A program made the position numbers and the translations under genes. Under the pieces are notes generated by a model. It was not told where the DNA came from. It saw nothing but the letters and a program-made list of their open reading frames with translations, and searched no databases. Below are positions 24,731 through 33,023 of a DNA stretch of 33,148 nt, one piece after another. The stretch spans positions 1-33,148 of the forward strand of contig JASLKH010000066.1 of NCBI GenBank assembly GCA_030747675.1, written 5' to 3'. The stretch comes from Candidatus Thalassarchaeaceae archaeon. Lineage in GTDB: Archaea > Thermoplasmatota > Poseidoniia > Poseidoniales > Thalassarchaeaceae. Position 1 is the first letter of the stretch, and each line of letters opens with the position of its first letter.

Positions 24731-25834
24731 CTAATACAAATAGAATGCTGGGAATACCAACACCCAAACTAAATCGACAAAGTGCCAATACAATCCAAAG
24801 TACTCGATACTAACTGCGTTTGCAGGTGTGTATCCCCCTTGGAACGCTTTGATTACCATATAGAATAGTGCCACCATTCCGCCAAAGACGTGAACTCCGT
24901 GGGTTCCAGTGGTCACGTAGAATGTAGAAGCAGACATTCTTACATCAACGATGTATGATTGCATCGCTCCTTCAGCACAATGATGCCCATCCCATTCAGA
25001 GCAGACTTGATATGTGTATTCGCTAGCATGTATGGTAAAACCATCTTCAAGTAAACTTGGAGAATAGAATAGAGGGTCATCGTGTGACCCAATCTCAAAC
25101 CCAATGAACCATTCCACCATCTTGAATATCAAGAATAATGTAGCCAATAGAAGTGTTGTTAGAAGGTACTTTCCAACTTTTCTACTGCGTTCCGCCTCAC
25201 TCAAACTCTTGTCTTTCGCAGTCTTAAGTGCTAGGACAATTGTAAATGATGAAATAATCAGTGCGAATGTATTGATTGCTCCAGGAATTAATGTATCAGG
25301 CATGAATCCCACAGCTGCATGGGCAGTTTCCTGATGCCAACCACCTTCTGCAATGAAGTAAGACGCAGGGAGCCAGCAGGGAGATCCCGGCTCAAATCCA
25401 GGTGTCCCTACAACTGATGCGCAACTGGGTATTCCAGAACGATATCGGATGTATGTGCTGAATAGGCTACTAAATACCATCATTTCAGACATTAGGAACA
25501 TCCAAAGTGCAATCTTACGAACATCGATATTACGGAATGGAACCCCCCTCGATTTGGCTTCATAGGAACCATCATGTCCCCAATCTTGTTTCCAGAATAT
25601 AATTATTCCAGCAAAGAAAATTGCTAGGCCAGTAATAAGTAGCCATACTTCACCCACATTGACCGCATATTCCCAAAAGCCATCTCCAGTATCATTCCAT
25701 GATTGTGTAAACACTTTTGCGAATCCAAGAAGGAAGATGCTTGAACCAAATGCCATCATAATAGGGGCCCATGAATTATGTGGTGTATGCCACCCATGAT
25801 GATCATCATGATGCTCGTTATTTCCGTAACTCAT
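24731..25834 (-). CDS. coxC: Cytochrome c oxidase subunit III
   Basis: A 367-residue membrane protein. Family landmarks are RKIALWMFLMSEMMVFSSLF, with the conserved Glu in the lipid-binding helix, TGTHGVHVFGGMVALFYM, and the ending YWHFVDLVWVLVFPAFYLY. Its His-rich N-terminus (NEHHDDHHGWHTPHN) resembles that of subunit IV. It is longer than the usual ~260-300 residues because of two exported loops with paired Cys (GIPSC...GSPC and VCSEWDGHHC). Subunit III stabilises the catalytic core and helps proton uptake. The ATG overlaps the stop of subunit I by 4 bp (ATGA), so translation is coupled. Confidence 0.93.
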   Translation of the reverse strand: MSYGNNEHHDDHHGWHTPHNSWAPIMMAFGSSIFLLGFAKVFTQSWNDTGDGFWEYAVNVGEVWLLITGLAIFFAGIIIFWKQDWGHDGSYEAKSRGVPFRNIDVRKIALWMFLMSEMMVFSSLFSTYIRYRSGIPSCASVVGTPGFEPGSPCWLPASYFIAEGGWHQETAHAAVGFMPDTLIPGAINTFALIISSFTIVLALKTAKDKSLSEAERSRKVGKYLLTTLLLATLFLIFKMVEWFIGFEIGSHDDPLFYSPSLLEDGFTIHASEYTYQVCSEWDGHHCAEGAMQSYIVDVRMSASTFYVTTGTHGVHVFGGMVALFYMVIKAFQGGYTPANAVSIEYFGLYWHFVDLVWVLVFPAFYLY

Positions 25835-28200
25835 TGTTCCACCTCGGTGTCATCTGGTACCATCATTCTTTCTAACATTCTACCAAACCAGCCAGGCTCT
25901 CCTTCATGCTCATGCAAACTCATGTCTAGTACAGGTGGGTTGTCAGGATCATGAGATGGAGTTGGAGGTGGACTTGAAGTCATCCATTCCATTGACCAGC
26001 CACCCCATGGGTTGTCTGGAGCTTTTGCTCCACGTAGTGAACTACTGAGCATATTGTAAACCAATATCAGATTGCTCGCAAAGAAACAGAACGCTGCAAT
26101 GGTAATCATCATGTTCCAATCTGCTGCTTCTGGTGGCAGTGCATCATACATATCTGTGGTGAGGAAGTATGTGTGCTGCCTTCGAGGCATACCCCATATT
26201 CCAAGACGATGCATTGGCCAAAAGATGAGATTGTATGAAATAAATCCAGTAACGAAGTGGATGATGCCCAATTTTTCATCTAACATTCTTCCAGTTGCTT
26301 TCGGGAACCAATAATATATTCCTGAATATATTCCGAACACAATACCTCCAACGAAAACATAGTGGAAGTGGGCGACTACGAAATAAGTTTCATGCAAATG
26401 TAAATCCATAGCAATGGAAGGGAAATACATTCCAGAGATTCCACCTAAGGTGAATGTTACTAAGAATCCTAAAGCCCACAAGGTATGTGTTCGATAGACT
26501 AAACTCCCACCATGCATCGTTTGTAGCCAGTTGAAGACCTTAATTCCGGTTGGAACTGCTACAAGCATAGTTGTCAGCATAGTGACGAATCGGAGTGTAG
26601 GGTCCATACCACTGGTGAACATGTGATGTCCATAAACGATGAAACCAAGAATACCAATACCTGCAAGAGCAAATACCATTGATTTGTATCCAAATACTGT
26701 CTTGCGAGCACTGGTAGAGATGACTTCTGAAATAATACCAAAAGCGGGAACAACAACAACATACACTTCTGGGTGACCAAAATACCAGAATAGATGACTC
26801 CAAAGTAGAGGGTCACCTCCACCGGCGACTTCGTAAAATGTAGTTCCTATTGTCCTATCAAGGAATACCTGAATTAGTCCAATTCCGAAAGCGGGAATTG
26901 AGATAAAGAGCATCAGAACAGAGATAAATATTGACCAACTGAATAGAGGCATTTGCATCCAACCCATACCCGGGGCTCGCATTGTGGCAAATGTAGTCAT
27001 GAAATTGACACCTGCTACGGTGGATGATGCTACTGCCAATATTTGTCCTGCAACCCACATAGTCGCTCCAGAGTGGGCTGTATTGGATACAATATAAGGT
27101 GCATATCCCGTCCACCCTGTATCTGCTGCTTGGCCTGAGAATATACCTGTGAAAATGAGGAGTGCCGCAGCGGGATTTAACCAGAATGCCAGTGCATTCA
27201 ATCTTGGAAGTGCTAAGTCATGCGCACCGATTTGTAGTGGTACAATCCAGTTTCCTAGACCTGCAATCATTGGCATAGCTGCAAGGAAAATCATGACAGT
27301 TCCATGCATTGTAAAGAATTGATTATACTCATCAGTAGTCAAGAAGTCATTTCCAGGGGTTGCTAATTGGATTCTAAAAATTAATGCAAATAATCCACCA
27401 ACACCAAGGAAAAATAAACCGTTAATGAAATACAAAGTTCCTACCTTTTTGTGATCGGTACTTGTCAACCAATCTGAAATCCAAGGCCAGAAATTGTCCC
27501 ATGTGAATGCATCAGGGTCCCGCCGGTAGAATACCCACAATAAGCATGATGACGTGATAACAACCATCAATAAAATAGCACTACCAAGGACAACTAAACC
27601 CCGTGCTTGTTCAATTGGTTGCTCTCCAATCGTGATGTCAATTTTGTTCCATTGATCCTCACCAGAAGCTTTGTGGTCACCATTTACTGAGTTGATGTGA
27701 AGAACAAACTTCACTCCACCTGAATCAGGCGCAGTCCATTCAACAGTCCAATTGGATTGATCATTTCCTGAATTTGTATCAGGAGTTGATGCGCCATTGT
27801 GTGTCAAACTACCATCAGGATTCATTTTAACCAGGTTTGAGTCAAGGATTGCAAAAGTTCCCGCACTTGCCCATAGATTGAAACCTGCTACAGCACTGGG
27901 TTCTGCAACAGTATCTGCACGTGAGTCAGTGAATGATATATCGAGAGTGTAAGTTTCACTTGCATTGAAGTAGATATTGCCAGAAGCATCAACAGGCAGC
28001 CCTTCTAAACTTGGTGCAACATCATCACTAGCTGAGGTGCTGTGACAATAACAGCCAGCATCTTTGATGGATTGATAAGGAATCCCAGTTGGTGAAGAAA
28101 ATGCATTAGGTGCAATTGCTATAGCAAAAAGTAAAACCCCAATAATTGCAATTGTGCGCGGTTTTTTCAAAGACTTAAACATCATTTCCACCTCAAGCAT
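25831..28200 (-). CDS. coxA: Cytochrome c oxidase subunit I (type A1) with N-terminal CxCH beta-domain fusion
   Basis: The 789-residue protein has two parts. Residues ~240-790 are a complete A1-type haem-copper oxidase. Haem a ligands are H299 and H613, and the haem a3 ligand is H611. CuB ligands are H476, H525 and H526. The catalytic GHPEVY carries E478 and the cross-linking Y480, and the K-channel Lys is in FGYKSM (K506). The first ~200 residues are an extra exported domain: a signal/TM segment (IAIIGVLLFAIAIAPNAFS), then DAGCYCHS (C50-Y-C-H53), then a beta-sandwich with AGFNLWASAGTF, SLTHNG and WTVEWTAPDSGGVKF. This matches Reeler-like 'choice-of-anchor V' domains. A TM helix (~200-225) links it to the oxidase. 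The ATG overlaps subunit II by 8 bp; a later start (M6/M7) is possible, with GAGGTGG upstream. Confidence 0.95.
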   Translation of the reverse strand: MLEVEMMFKSLKKPRTIAIIGVLLFAIAIAPNAFSSPTGIPYQSIKDAGCYCHSTSASDDVAPSLEGLPVDASGNIYFNASETYTLDISFTDSRADTVAEPSAVAGFNLWASAGTFAILDSNLVKMNPDGSLTHNGASTPDTNSGNDQSNWTVEWTAPDSGGVKFVLHINSVNGDHKASGEDQWNKIDITIGEQPIEQARGLVVLGSAILLMVVITSSCLLWVFYRRDPDAFTWDNFWPWISDWLTSTDHKKVGTLYFINGLFFLGVGGLFALIFRIQLATPGNDFLTTDEYNQFFTMHGTVMIFLAAMPMIAGLGNWIVPLQIGAHDLALPRLNALAFWLNPAAALLIFTGIFSGQAADTGWTGYAPYIVSNTAHSGATMWVAGQILAVASSTVAGVNFMTTFATMRAPGMGWMQMPLFSWSIFISVLMLFISIPAFGIGLIQVFLDRTIGTTFYEVAGGGDPLLWSHLFWYFGHPEVYVVVVPAFGIISEVISTSARKTVFGYKSMVFALAGIGILGFIVYGHHMFTSGMDPTLRFVTMLTTMLVAVPTGIKVFNWLQTMHGGSLVYRTHTLWALGFLVTFTLGGISGMYFPSIAMDLHLHETYFVVAHFHYVFVGGIVFGIYSGIYYWFPKATGRMLDEKLGIIHFVTGFISYNLIFWPMHRLGIWGMPRRQHTYFLTTDMYDALPPEAADWNMMITIAAFCFFASNLILVYNMLSSSLRGAKAPDNPWGGWSMEWMTSSPPPTPSHDPDNPPVLDMSLHEHEGEPGWFGRMLERMMVPDDTEVEQ

Positions 28201-28840
28201 GTACCTCTATAATTGCGGTCATGTACCCATGGTCATCTCCACAGTATTCTGCACAGTAAAGTAAGTTTGTTCCGATTTCATCAGTGCTGGGGGTGTAATA
28301 CATTCGAGTCTCTTGCCCAGGTAGAGCATCTTCTTTAATACCCCAATCAACAAAGAAAGGTGAGTGTGTCACATCTTCAGAGTATAGTATGAACGTATAG
28401 GATTCCCCCGCCTTTAAACTTAGAATCACGTTTGATCTTCCTTCTACATCCATGGTTTGACTACTATCACAAATGTCAGTGTTATTTACTTCTGAACAGT
28501 CAAAACTCCAACTCCATTGGGAAGCAGTAATTGTGACAATATGTGCATCTTCATCCTCAGTCCATATTTCATCAAGAGGACCCCATGAAATGAATGTGAG
28601 ATAAACAATGAGAATGAATGGGACAACAGTCCAAGTGACTTCCAATTTCAAATCGTCATTTTCAACAGGAAATACCCCTGGAGTCAGGTTGTCAATATTG
28701 TTATCCGAACCATCCTTAGAGCGGTATTTTAAGGAGTGATGAAACAACCATGAAAATGTGAAAATACCGACTAAAATAGCCCATAGCGTGAATTCATCAA
28801 ATAGGTCATTGAAGATGTCGCCTCCTGCCTTCATTACCAT
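28193..28840 (-). CDS. coxB: Cytochrome c oxidase subunit II with CuA site
   Basis: A 215-residue protein with two N-terminal TM helices (~16-36, 66-86) and an exported cupredoxin domain. All CuA ligands are present: H159 (DVTHSPF), then C196, C200, H204 and M207 in YCAEYCGDDHGYM. The aromatic electron-entry region is ASQWSWSF. It accepts electrons from a soluble or membrane donor and passes them to subunit I. An unusual Cys pair (C115, C124) lies in an insertion right after WSF and could form a disulfide near the entry site. This is the first gene of the coxBACD operon. A TATA box about 30 nt before ATG 28840 supports that start; ATG 28834 is the alternative. Confidence 0.95.
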   Translation of the reverse strand: MVMKAGGDIFNDLFDEFTLWAILVGIFTFSWLFHHSLKYRSKDGSDNNIDNLTPGVFPVENDDLKLEVTWTVVPFILIVYLTFISWGPLDEIWTEDEDAHIVTITASQWSWSFDCSEVNNTDICDSSQTMDVEGRSNVILSLKAGESYTFILYSEDVTHSPFFVDWGIKEDALPGQETRMYYTPSTDEIGTNLLYCAEYCGDDHGYMTAIIEVHA

Positions 28841-28867
28841 TCCTCAGGCTGCCCGGCGCGAGGACGC

Positions 28868-28872
28868 TATAT
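28868..28872 (-). promoter_or_regulatory. TATA box of the cox operon
   Basis: CATATAG on the minus strand is centred about 30 nt before ATG 28840, in a G+C-rich setting where it stands out. It is the likely basal promoter of coxBACD. Confidence 0.5.
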
Positions 28873-28883
28873 GAGAGTTGTCT

Positions 28884-28903
28884 GCCCCCCCGTAGGGGGG
28901 GGC
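28884..28903. other. GC-only hairpin C7-GTA-G8 upstream of the cox promoter
   Basis: GCCCCCCC (28884-28891), GTA, GGGGGGGGC (28895-28903). It lies just upstream of the cox TATA box, in the 156-bp divergent region with the DUF167 gene. It could be a regulator-binding palindrome, or the terminator-like remnant of an earlier arrangement. Homopolymer length is prone to sequencing error. Confidence 0.45.
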
Positions 28904-28996
28904 ACTGTATCGCATCTCTTACAAATTACCAGTAATAATTGCTTTACGACCCATCTAGCGATTTCCTCAAGCACCTTCTGTTGTATTGAAGCGATC

Positions 28997-29320
28997 ATGC
29001 GAGACCAATTCATTGGCATCATTCGCGAAGTCGGAGAGGATATTTTTCTCGCAATAGAAGTTCAACCAGCATCGAAAAGAAACAATATTGAAGGTATTAA
29101 TATGTGGCGTAAGAGATTACAAATCGCAGTTAAATCCTTGCCACAAAAAGGAGCTGCAAATGAGGAAGTTTGTGCATTGATTTCAGAAAAATGGGGTATA
29201 TCTTTTTCCTTGGTGAGTATAGAAAGAGGTCACAAATCACGTCAAAAAACAGTGCGTATTAAACAAATTTCACTGGATGAAATTACGTTACATCTTGAGC
29301 AGTTAGCGGGTGTAAATTAA
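28997..29320 (+). CDS. DUF167 (YggU family) protein
   Basis: From ATG 28997 the protein has 107 residues and matches YggU/DUF167: FLAIEVQPASKRNNIEGI, then RLQIAVKSLPQKGAANEEVCALISE, and VSIERGHKSRQKTVRI. The family is a small conserved alpha/beta fold found in all domains; its function is not firmly established. An upstream extension to 28871 crosses the G/C hairpin and lacks family similarity, so ATG 28997 is chosen. Its TAA is directly followed by the ATG of the Toprim gene, so the two are surely co-transcribed. Confidence 0.88.
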   Translation: MRDQFIGIIREVGEDIFLAIEVQPASKRNNIEGINMWRKRLQIAVKSLPQKGAANEEVCALISEKWGISFSLVSIERGHKSRQKTVRIKQISLDEITLHLEQLAGVN

Positions 29321-29800
29321 ATGGAAAAGAGAAAGCTTCCAGGTGTGGCTGATGTGGAAGCGCGGTATACCCTTGCAGGACGTGCTTTAGGGGAAGCGAG
29401 AATCCGAAATAGGCCTTTAGAAAAAGGTGGGTGTAATTGTCCGATTTTAGTCGAAGGGCGACGGGATAGGGTGACATTAGAAGCAATGAATTTTTCAGGA
29501 CCCATTGAATTAGTCAATAGGGGTTGGGATCAATCAAGATTGGTTGCATATTTGTTTGAGAAGTATGGAAAAATCAATCCCGTGGATGGGGGTACATCTC
29601 TTATTTTGTTGATGGATTGGGACCGTACAGGGGGTAGACTTCAACGCGGGGTAGGTAACCGATTAGAAGCATTTGGAATGCAAGTGGACCAGGAAACACG
29701 TCAAATATTGTTGCGTTCAATGAAGCCAGAGGGAAGAACAGTAGAGTCATTGAAGCCTCACGTAGAAAAATTAATTCCATACATTGATGCGATTGATTGA
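29321..29800 (+). CDS. Toprim domain protein (archaeal small primase/RNase M5-like)
   Basis: The 159-residue protein contains a Toprim fold. The catalytic Glu is in ILVEGRRDR (E45). The following helix and strand (LEAMNFSGPIELVNRGW) lead to the metal-binding DxD in LLMDWDRTGG (D99, D101). Small archaeal Toprim proteins of this size are grouped with RNase M5-like enzymes, and the fold cleaves or joins nucleic acid through metal ions; the exact substrate is unknown. The ATG begins right after the DUF167 stop with no spacer. The stop at 29800 lies 10 bp from the stop of the convergent SNF2 helicase gene. Confidence 0.85.
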   Translation: MEKRKLPGVADVEARYTLAGRALGEARIRNRPLEKGGCNCPILVEGRRDRVTLEAMNFSGPIELVNRGWDQSRLVAYLFEKYGKINPVDGGTSLILLMDWDRTGGRLQRGVGNRLEAFGMQVDQETRQILLRSMKPEGRTVESLKPHVEKLIPYIDAID

Positions 29801-29810
29801 ATTAGTCTAG

Positions 29811-32714
29811 TTATACAATACGAATTACCGCTCGAATTTTTAATTCACCAGATAAATTGTTTTGAATATCATCTAATTCCATCAATCGTCTTGCTAAATC
29901 ATCATGGAGTCGGGAAATGAGGCCATTCTTCATTCGAATCCAACGTGGATCTGGCACGCCACCATCTTGCTGTGTTCTCCACTCAGCTTCTGCTAGTTGC
30001 CCCATCTCTCTTTGGATTCGAGCATTCCATGCTTGTTCGGCATTAATGCGTAATTCATCCATTAAAGGAATTAATCGCTGATTTTCAGCGTTTAATAGTG
30101 CTAATTTGATAGGTTCTGTCAGAGATTCTAGATTCATCATTTGTTCATCAATTTCTGCTTGTTCTATCAACAGAAGTGGTTTTGCTCCGTAATCGTTTAG
30201 AGGAACGCCTGCAGCATCTAGATACAGCCATCTACGTACTGTTGTTTTGGTTAAACCGTTGACTGTCCAATCTATACATATACACCAGATGGAATTAAGA
30301 GGCGTAGAATCTATTCTAGGACTCTTTAGATTGTACAGAACTGGGTCTTTATTTTCATCAATAATCCATCTAACCAATGGATGATAAGGCGTTAAAAATA
30401 TATGCGCATGCTCTTTATTTCTCGCAATTTCCCGTTCAAATATCACATGAAACCAATGTGGTCCTGAACTGTTACTTGTTTTTCGAATTAATTCACTCCA
30501 TCCAACAGTGTCTTGATCATTTTTCATTTCATCCGAAACACGTTCTGCGAGAATTTGAACGATAGAATCATCTAAACGCAACATCCAGATCCCATCATCA
30601 CTGGCTTGATGTATTTGAGCAAGGTCACCAAGATGATACATAATCCATTCTCTTAATTGGGTTGATGTTACTCCCAATGAATGCTTTTTGATGGAATTTC
30701 GCAAGGCAGCAATTCCCGGATCAGGCCCAATCCATTCTCGTTCATCTACAGATCTTTCATTCAACCACATCTCTCTCTTATCAAGTAATGTTAGAACATT
30801 AGAATTGTCATCTTCAACATCTTCTGCAAGAATCATTTCAGGTCTTACTGGAGTACCTGCAACTCTATTTAACTCAGTTCTTGCAACCATTCGCATTGCT
30901 TGTCCAAGAAGAGGATCAAGCATACCTAGAGCATCTTCAAAGATTCGAATTCTGTGATACAAACGATGTAAAATTGCAGCATCAATTGTACCTTCCACAG
31001 CAAGGTTGAGGATTTCAATTTCTTCTGCAGTTTGACCAAATCGATCTAGTCTTCCAATGCGTTGCTCAATCCGCATAGGATTCCATGGAAGATCATAATT
31101 TACCAAACGGTGGCAGTGTTGTTGATCCAAACCCTCACTACCAACTTCACTTGAGAGAAGAATGTCAATTTCTCCGGTTCTGAATCTTTCTCTAATATTG
31201 TCTCGTTCATTCATATTGGTCCTTCCAGTGATTATTTCACTATTGAAACCGGCTGCATTCAGCCGTTCGTGTAAATGCTCAAGTGTAGCATGGAAATGGC
31301 TGAATAGAAGAATTCCACCCTCATCATCAGATTCTAAACTAGTGGTTAACCAAGCTTCAAATGCTTCATATTTTGAATCTGTAGCACCTAATGATTCAGC
31401 AGCTTCTATGAGTTCTGAAAGGTTGCCTAACCTTCTCAACATTCGAATTTCAACATCACCTAAATCGACATTTTCATCAAATTCAATATCTGTATTTTCC
31501 TCAAAATCTTCTCTTGCTTGGGTTCGAAGTTGTCTTAGCACATGTCGAGCAAATGCTGGTAGACACGATGAGGCCATTCGTTCAGGTACGATTAGTGCCC
31601 AATCGAAGACATAGCCCTCAGGATGTCTCATCTGTACAAGAGTTCTAGCCCATCGCCGTGCGGCTTCGTATAATCTCCATTCTTCAGTGCTTAATTGTAC
31701 ATCCAATGTAACAGCTTTGCGACTTGCGATGTGCCAATCTAAATCTCTCTTTCTAGTTCTTACCAATAAATCATTTAGAGGTCGAAGAGAACGAACCAAA
31801 TCTGCAAGTTTCTGCCGAGAATTTTCCAGACGATTTAATTGCCATTCATTTTCATTTAATGCCAACTCAATCGCTTTTTCTAAACGAGGGTCTCCAGTAA
31901 AACCAATAGTTTGTTCAAGTGCCCGAAAACGATCGATTGCTCGTGGTAAATTCGGCGTTGATTGTGCAATTCCATCGAGAACATCATTCAACATTCTTGT
32001 GGGCCCCATCGTGCGATGAAATTGTTCTATTGTAGGCCAACGATCAGGTGCAATCAAACTTAGTTGCACCCACAGTTCATCATCTCTAAGGTTTACAGGG
32101 GTCGCAGTCATTAAAACACACTTTTTGCTGCGCATTGCAAGTAATTGTACAGCATCATGTAACCGACTTCGAGGATTGCGGCAATGGTGTGCTTCATCAA
32201 TGATAGTTAGCATTGTTTCTGGCATTATTTCCATCAACCGTTCAAGTGTATTTGCTCGCCTTAGAATACCATGGCTAACAATAATTACACGTGGTTCACC
32301 ATTTGCAATTCTTTCGACAATAGAGAGTAATCTTCGTCCACTATCTGCAACGATTGCATCAATATCTCCACGATGGTGTAATTCTTGTTTCCATTTTGAT
32401 TTTAATGACCCTGGGCATGCAATAATCACGGCACCATTTTCGCCGATTGCGTGTAGTCTTCTTAGGATCCTGATTGCTGAGATAGTTTTTCCCAACCCCA
32501 CTTCATCAGCAATCAACAATCCACGCCATGGAGATCCAGCTAATTTAGCGGCAGGAAGGTGTTGGTGTGGTTGATCTTGCCACCTTCCAAACGCATGCAG
32601 TGGGGCGAAATCAGTGGTTGGATGAAGCAAATTCAGATTCACCCACCTTAGAGCGGGATTAATTCTACGAACGACTTCGTGCCCAGCCTCTTCAGTGGCG
32701 CCTGATGTGGTCAT
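29811..32714 (-). CDS. SNF2/RapA-family DNA translocase (Swi2/Snf2 helicase)
   Basis: The 967-residue protein carries the SNF2 motor. Motif I is ADEVGLGKT (70-77), motif II DEAH (173-176), motif III LMTATPVN (about 201-208), motif V SSEVGSEGLDQQHCHRLVNY, and motif VI QRIGRLDRFGQ (551-561). Between the RecA lobes is an insertion of ~250 residues with acidic stretches. The ~380-residue C-terminal region is unlike standard families, helical and Arg/Glu-rich at the end. RapA-type members recycle RNA polymerase; others (DISARM DrmD) act in phage defence. No defence neighbours are seen here, so a housekeeping RapA-like role is more likely. ATG 32714 follows the Lrp fragment by 54 bp on the same strand. 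Confidence 0.9.
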   Translation of the reverse strand: MTTSGATEEAGHEVVRRINPALRWVNLNLLHPTTDFAPLHAFGRWQDQPHQHLPAAKLAGSPWRGLLIADEVGLGKTISAIRILRRLHAIGENGAVIIACPGSLKSKWKQELHHRGDIDAIVADSGRRLLSIVERIANGEPRVIIVSHGILRRANTLERLMEIMPETMLTIIDEAHHCRNPRSRLHDAVQLLAMRSKKCVLMTATPVNLRDDELWVQLSLIAPDRWPTIEQFHRTMGPTRMLNDVLDGIAQSTPNLPRAIDRFRALEQTIGFTGDPRLEKAIELALNENEWQLNRLENSRQKLADLVRSLRPLNDLLVRTRKRDLDWHIASRKAVTLDVQLSTEEWRLYEAARRWARTLVQMRHPEGYVFDWALIVPERMASSCLPAFARHVLRQLRTQAREDFEENTDIEFDENVDLGDVEIRMLRRLGNLSELIEAAESLGATDSKYEAFEAWLTTSLESDDEGGILLFSHFHATLEHLHERLNAAGFNSEIITGRTNMNERDNIRERFRTGEIDILLSSEVGSEGLDQQHCHRLVNYDLPWNPMRIEQRIGRLDRFGQTAEEIEILNLAVEGTIDAAILHRLYHRIRIFEDALGMLDPLLGQAMRMVARTELNRVAGTPVRPEMILAEDVEDDNSNVLTLLDKREMWLNERSVDEREWIGPDPGIAALRNSIKKHSLGVTSTQLREWIMYHLGDLAQIHQASDDGIWMLRLDDSIVQILAERVSDEMKNDQDTVGWSELIRKTSNSSGPHWFHVIFEREIARNKEHAHIFLTPYHPLVRWIIDENKDPVLYNLKSPRIDSTPLNSIWCICIDWTVNGLTKTTVRRWLYLDAAGVPLNDYGAKPLLLIEQAEIDEQMMNLESLTEPIKLALLNAENQRLIPLMDELRINAEQAWNARIQREMGQLAEAEWRTQQDGGVPDPRWIRMKNGLISRLHDDLARRLMELDDIQNNLSGELKIRAVIRIV

Positions 32715-32768
32715 ATTTTCCTACGGTAACGCCGACGTTCTTGAAGACTCGGCTGGGGATGCCCATAA

Positions 32769-33023
32769 TCAGGGAATTCCAACACCATCTTGTTTGACAG
32801 TGTTGAGAACGACATGTGTGACTGTTCTGATAATCCCCTCAGATGAAAGAATTGTTTTTGATAAGTCATCCAAATGTGCTCGGTTCCGTACACGAGCTAA
32901 TACCATTGAGTCGAATTCACCAGTTACATCGTAAATCCCGAAAACTCTTTCGTCTTCAGCAATCCTTCTTTGTACCTCCATCAATTGACCCTTTTCGATT
33001 CGTAATCCACATAAAACAGTCAT
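32769..33023 (-). CDS. Lrp/AsnC effector-binding (RAM) domain fragment
   Basis: This 84-residue open frame starts at ATG 33023. It has the RAM (ACT-like) domain of Lrp/AsnC regulators: LCGLRIEKGQLMEVQRRIAE, FGIYDVTGEFDSMVLARVRN and IIRTVTHVVLNTVKQ. Upstream in the same frame, VIRGYQVKIDADKVGWN completes the first strand of the domain but lies after a TAA at 33081-33083. If translated alone from ATG 33023 it would be a truncated stand-alone RAM protein. See the interrupted-gene entry covering 32769-33148. Confidence 0.7.
   Translation of the reverse strand: MTVLCGLRIEKGQLMEVQRRIAEDERVFGIYDVTGEFDSMVLARVRNRAHLDDLSKTILSSEGIIRTVTHVVLNTVKQDGVGIP

Noticed and set aside
31162-31614. 150-codon open frame on the plus strand
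   Set aside because: It is antisense to the SNF2 helicase core motifs; Ser-rich composition is typical of a shadow frame.
29811-32714. DISARM or other phage-defence island
   Set aside because: Only an SNF2 helicase is present; no DrmA/B/C, methyltransferase of the right type, nuclease partner or mobile element lies nearby.
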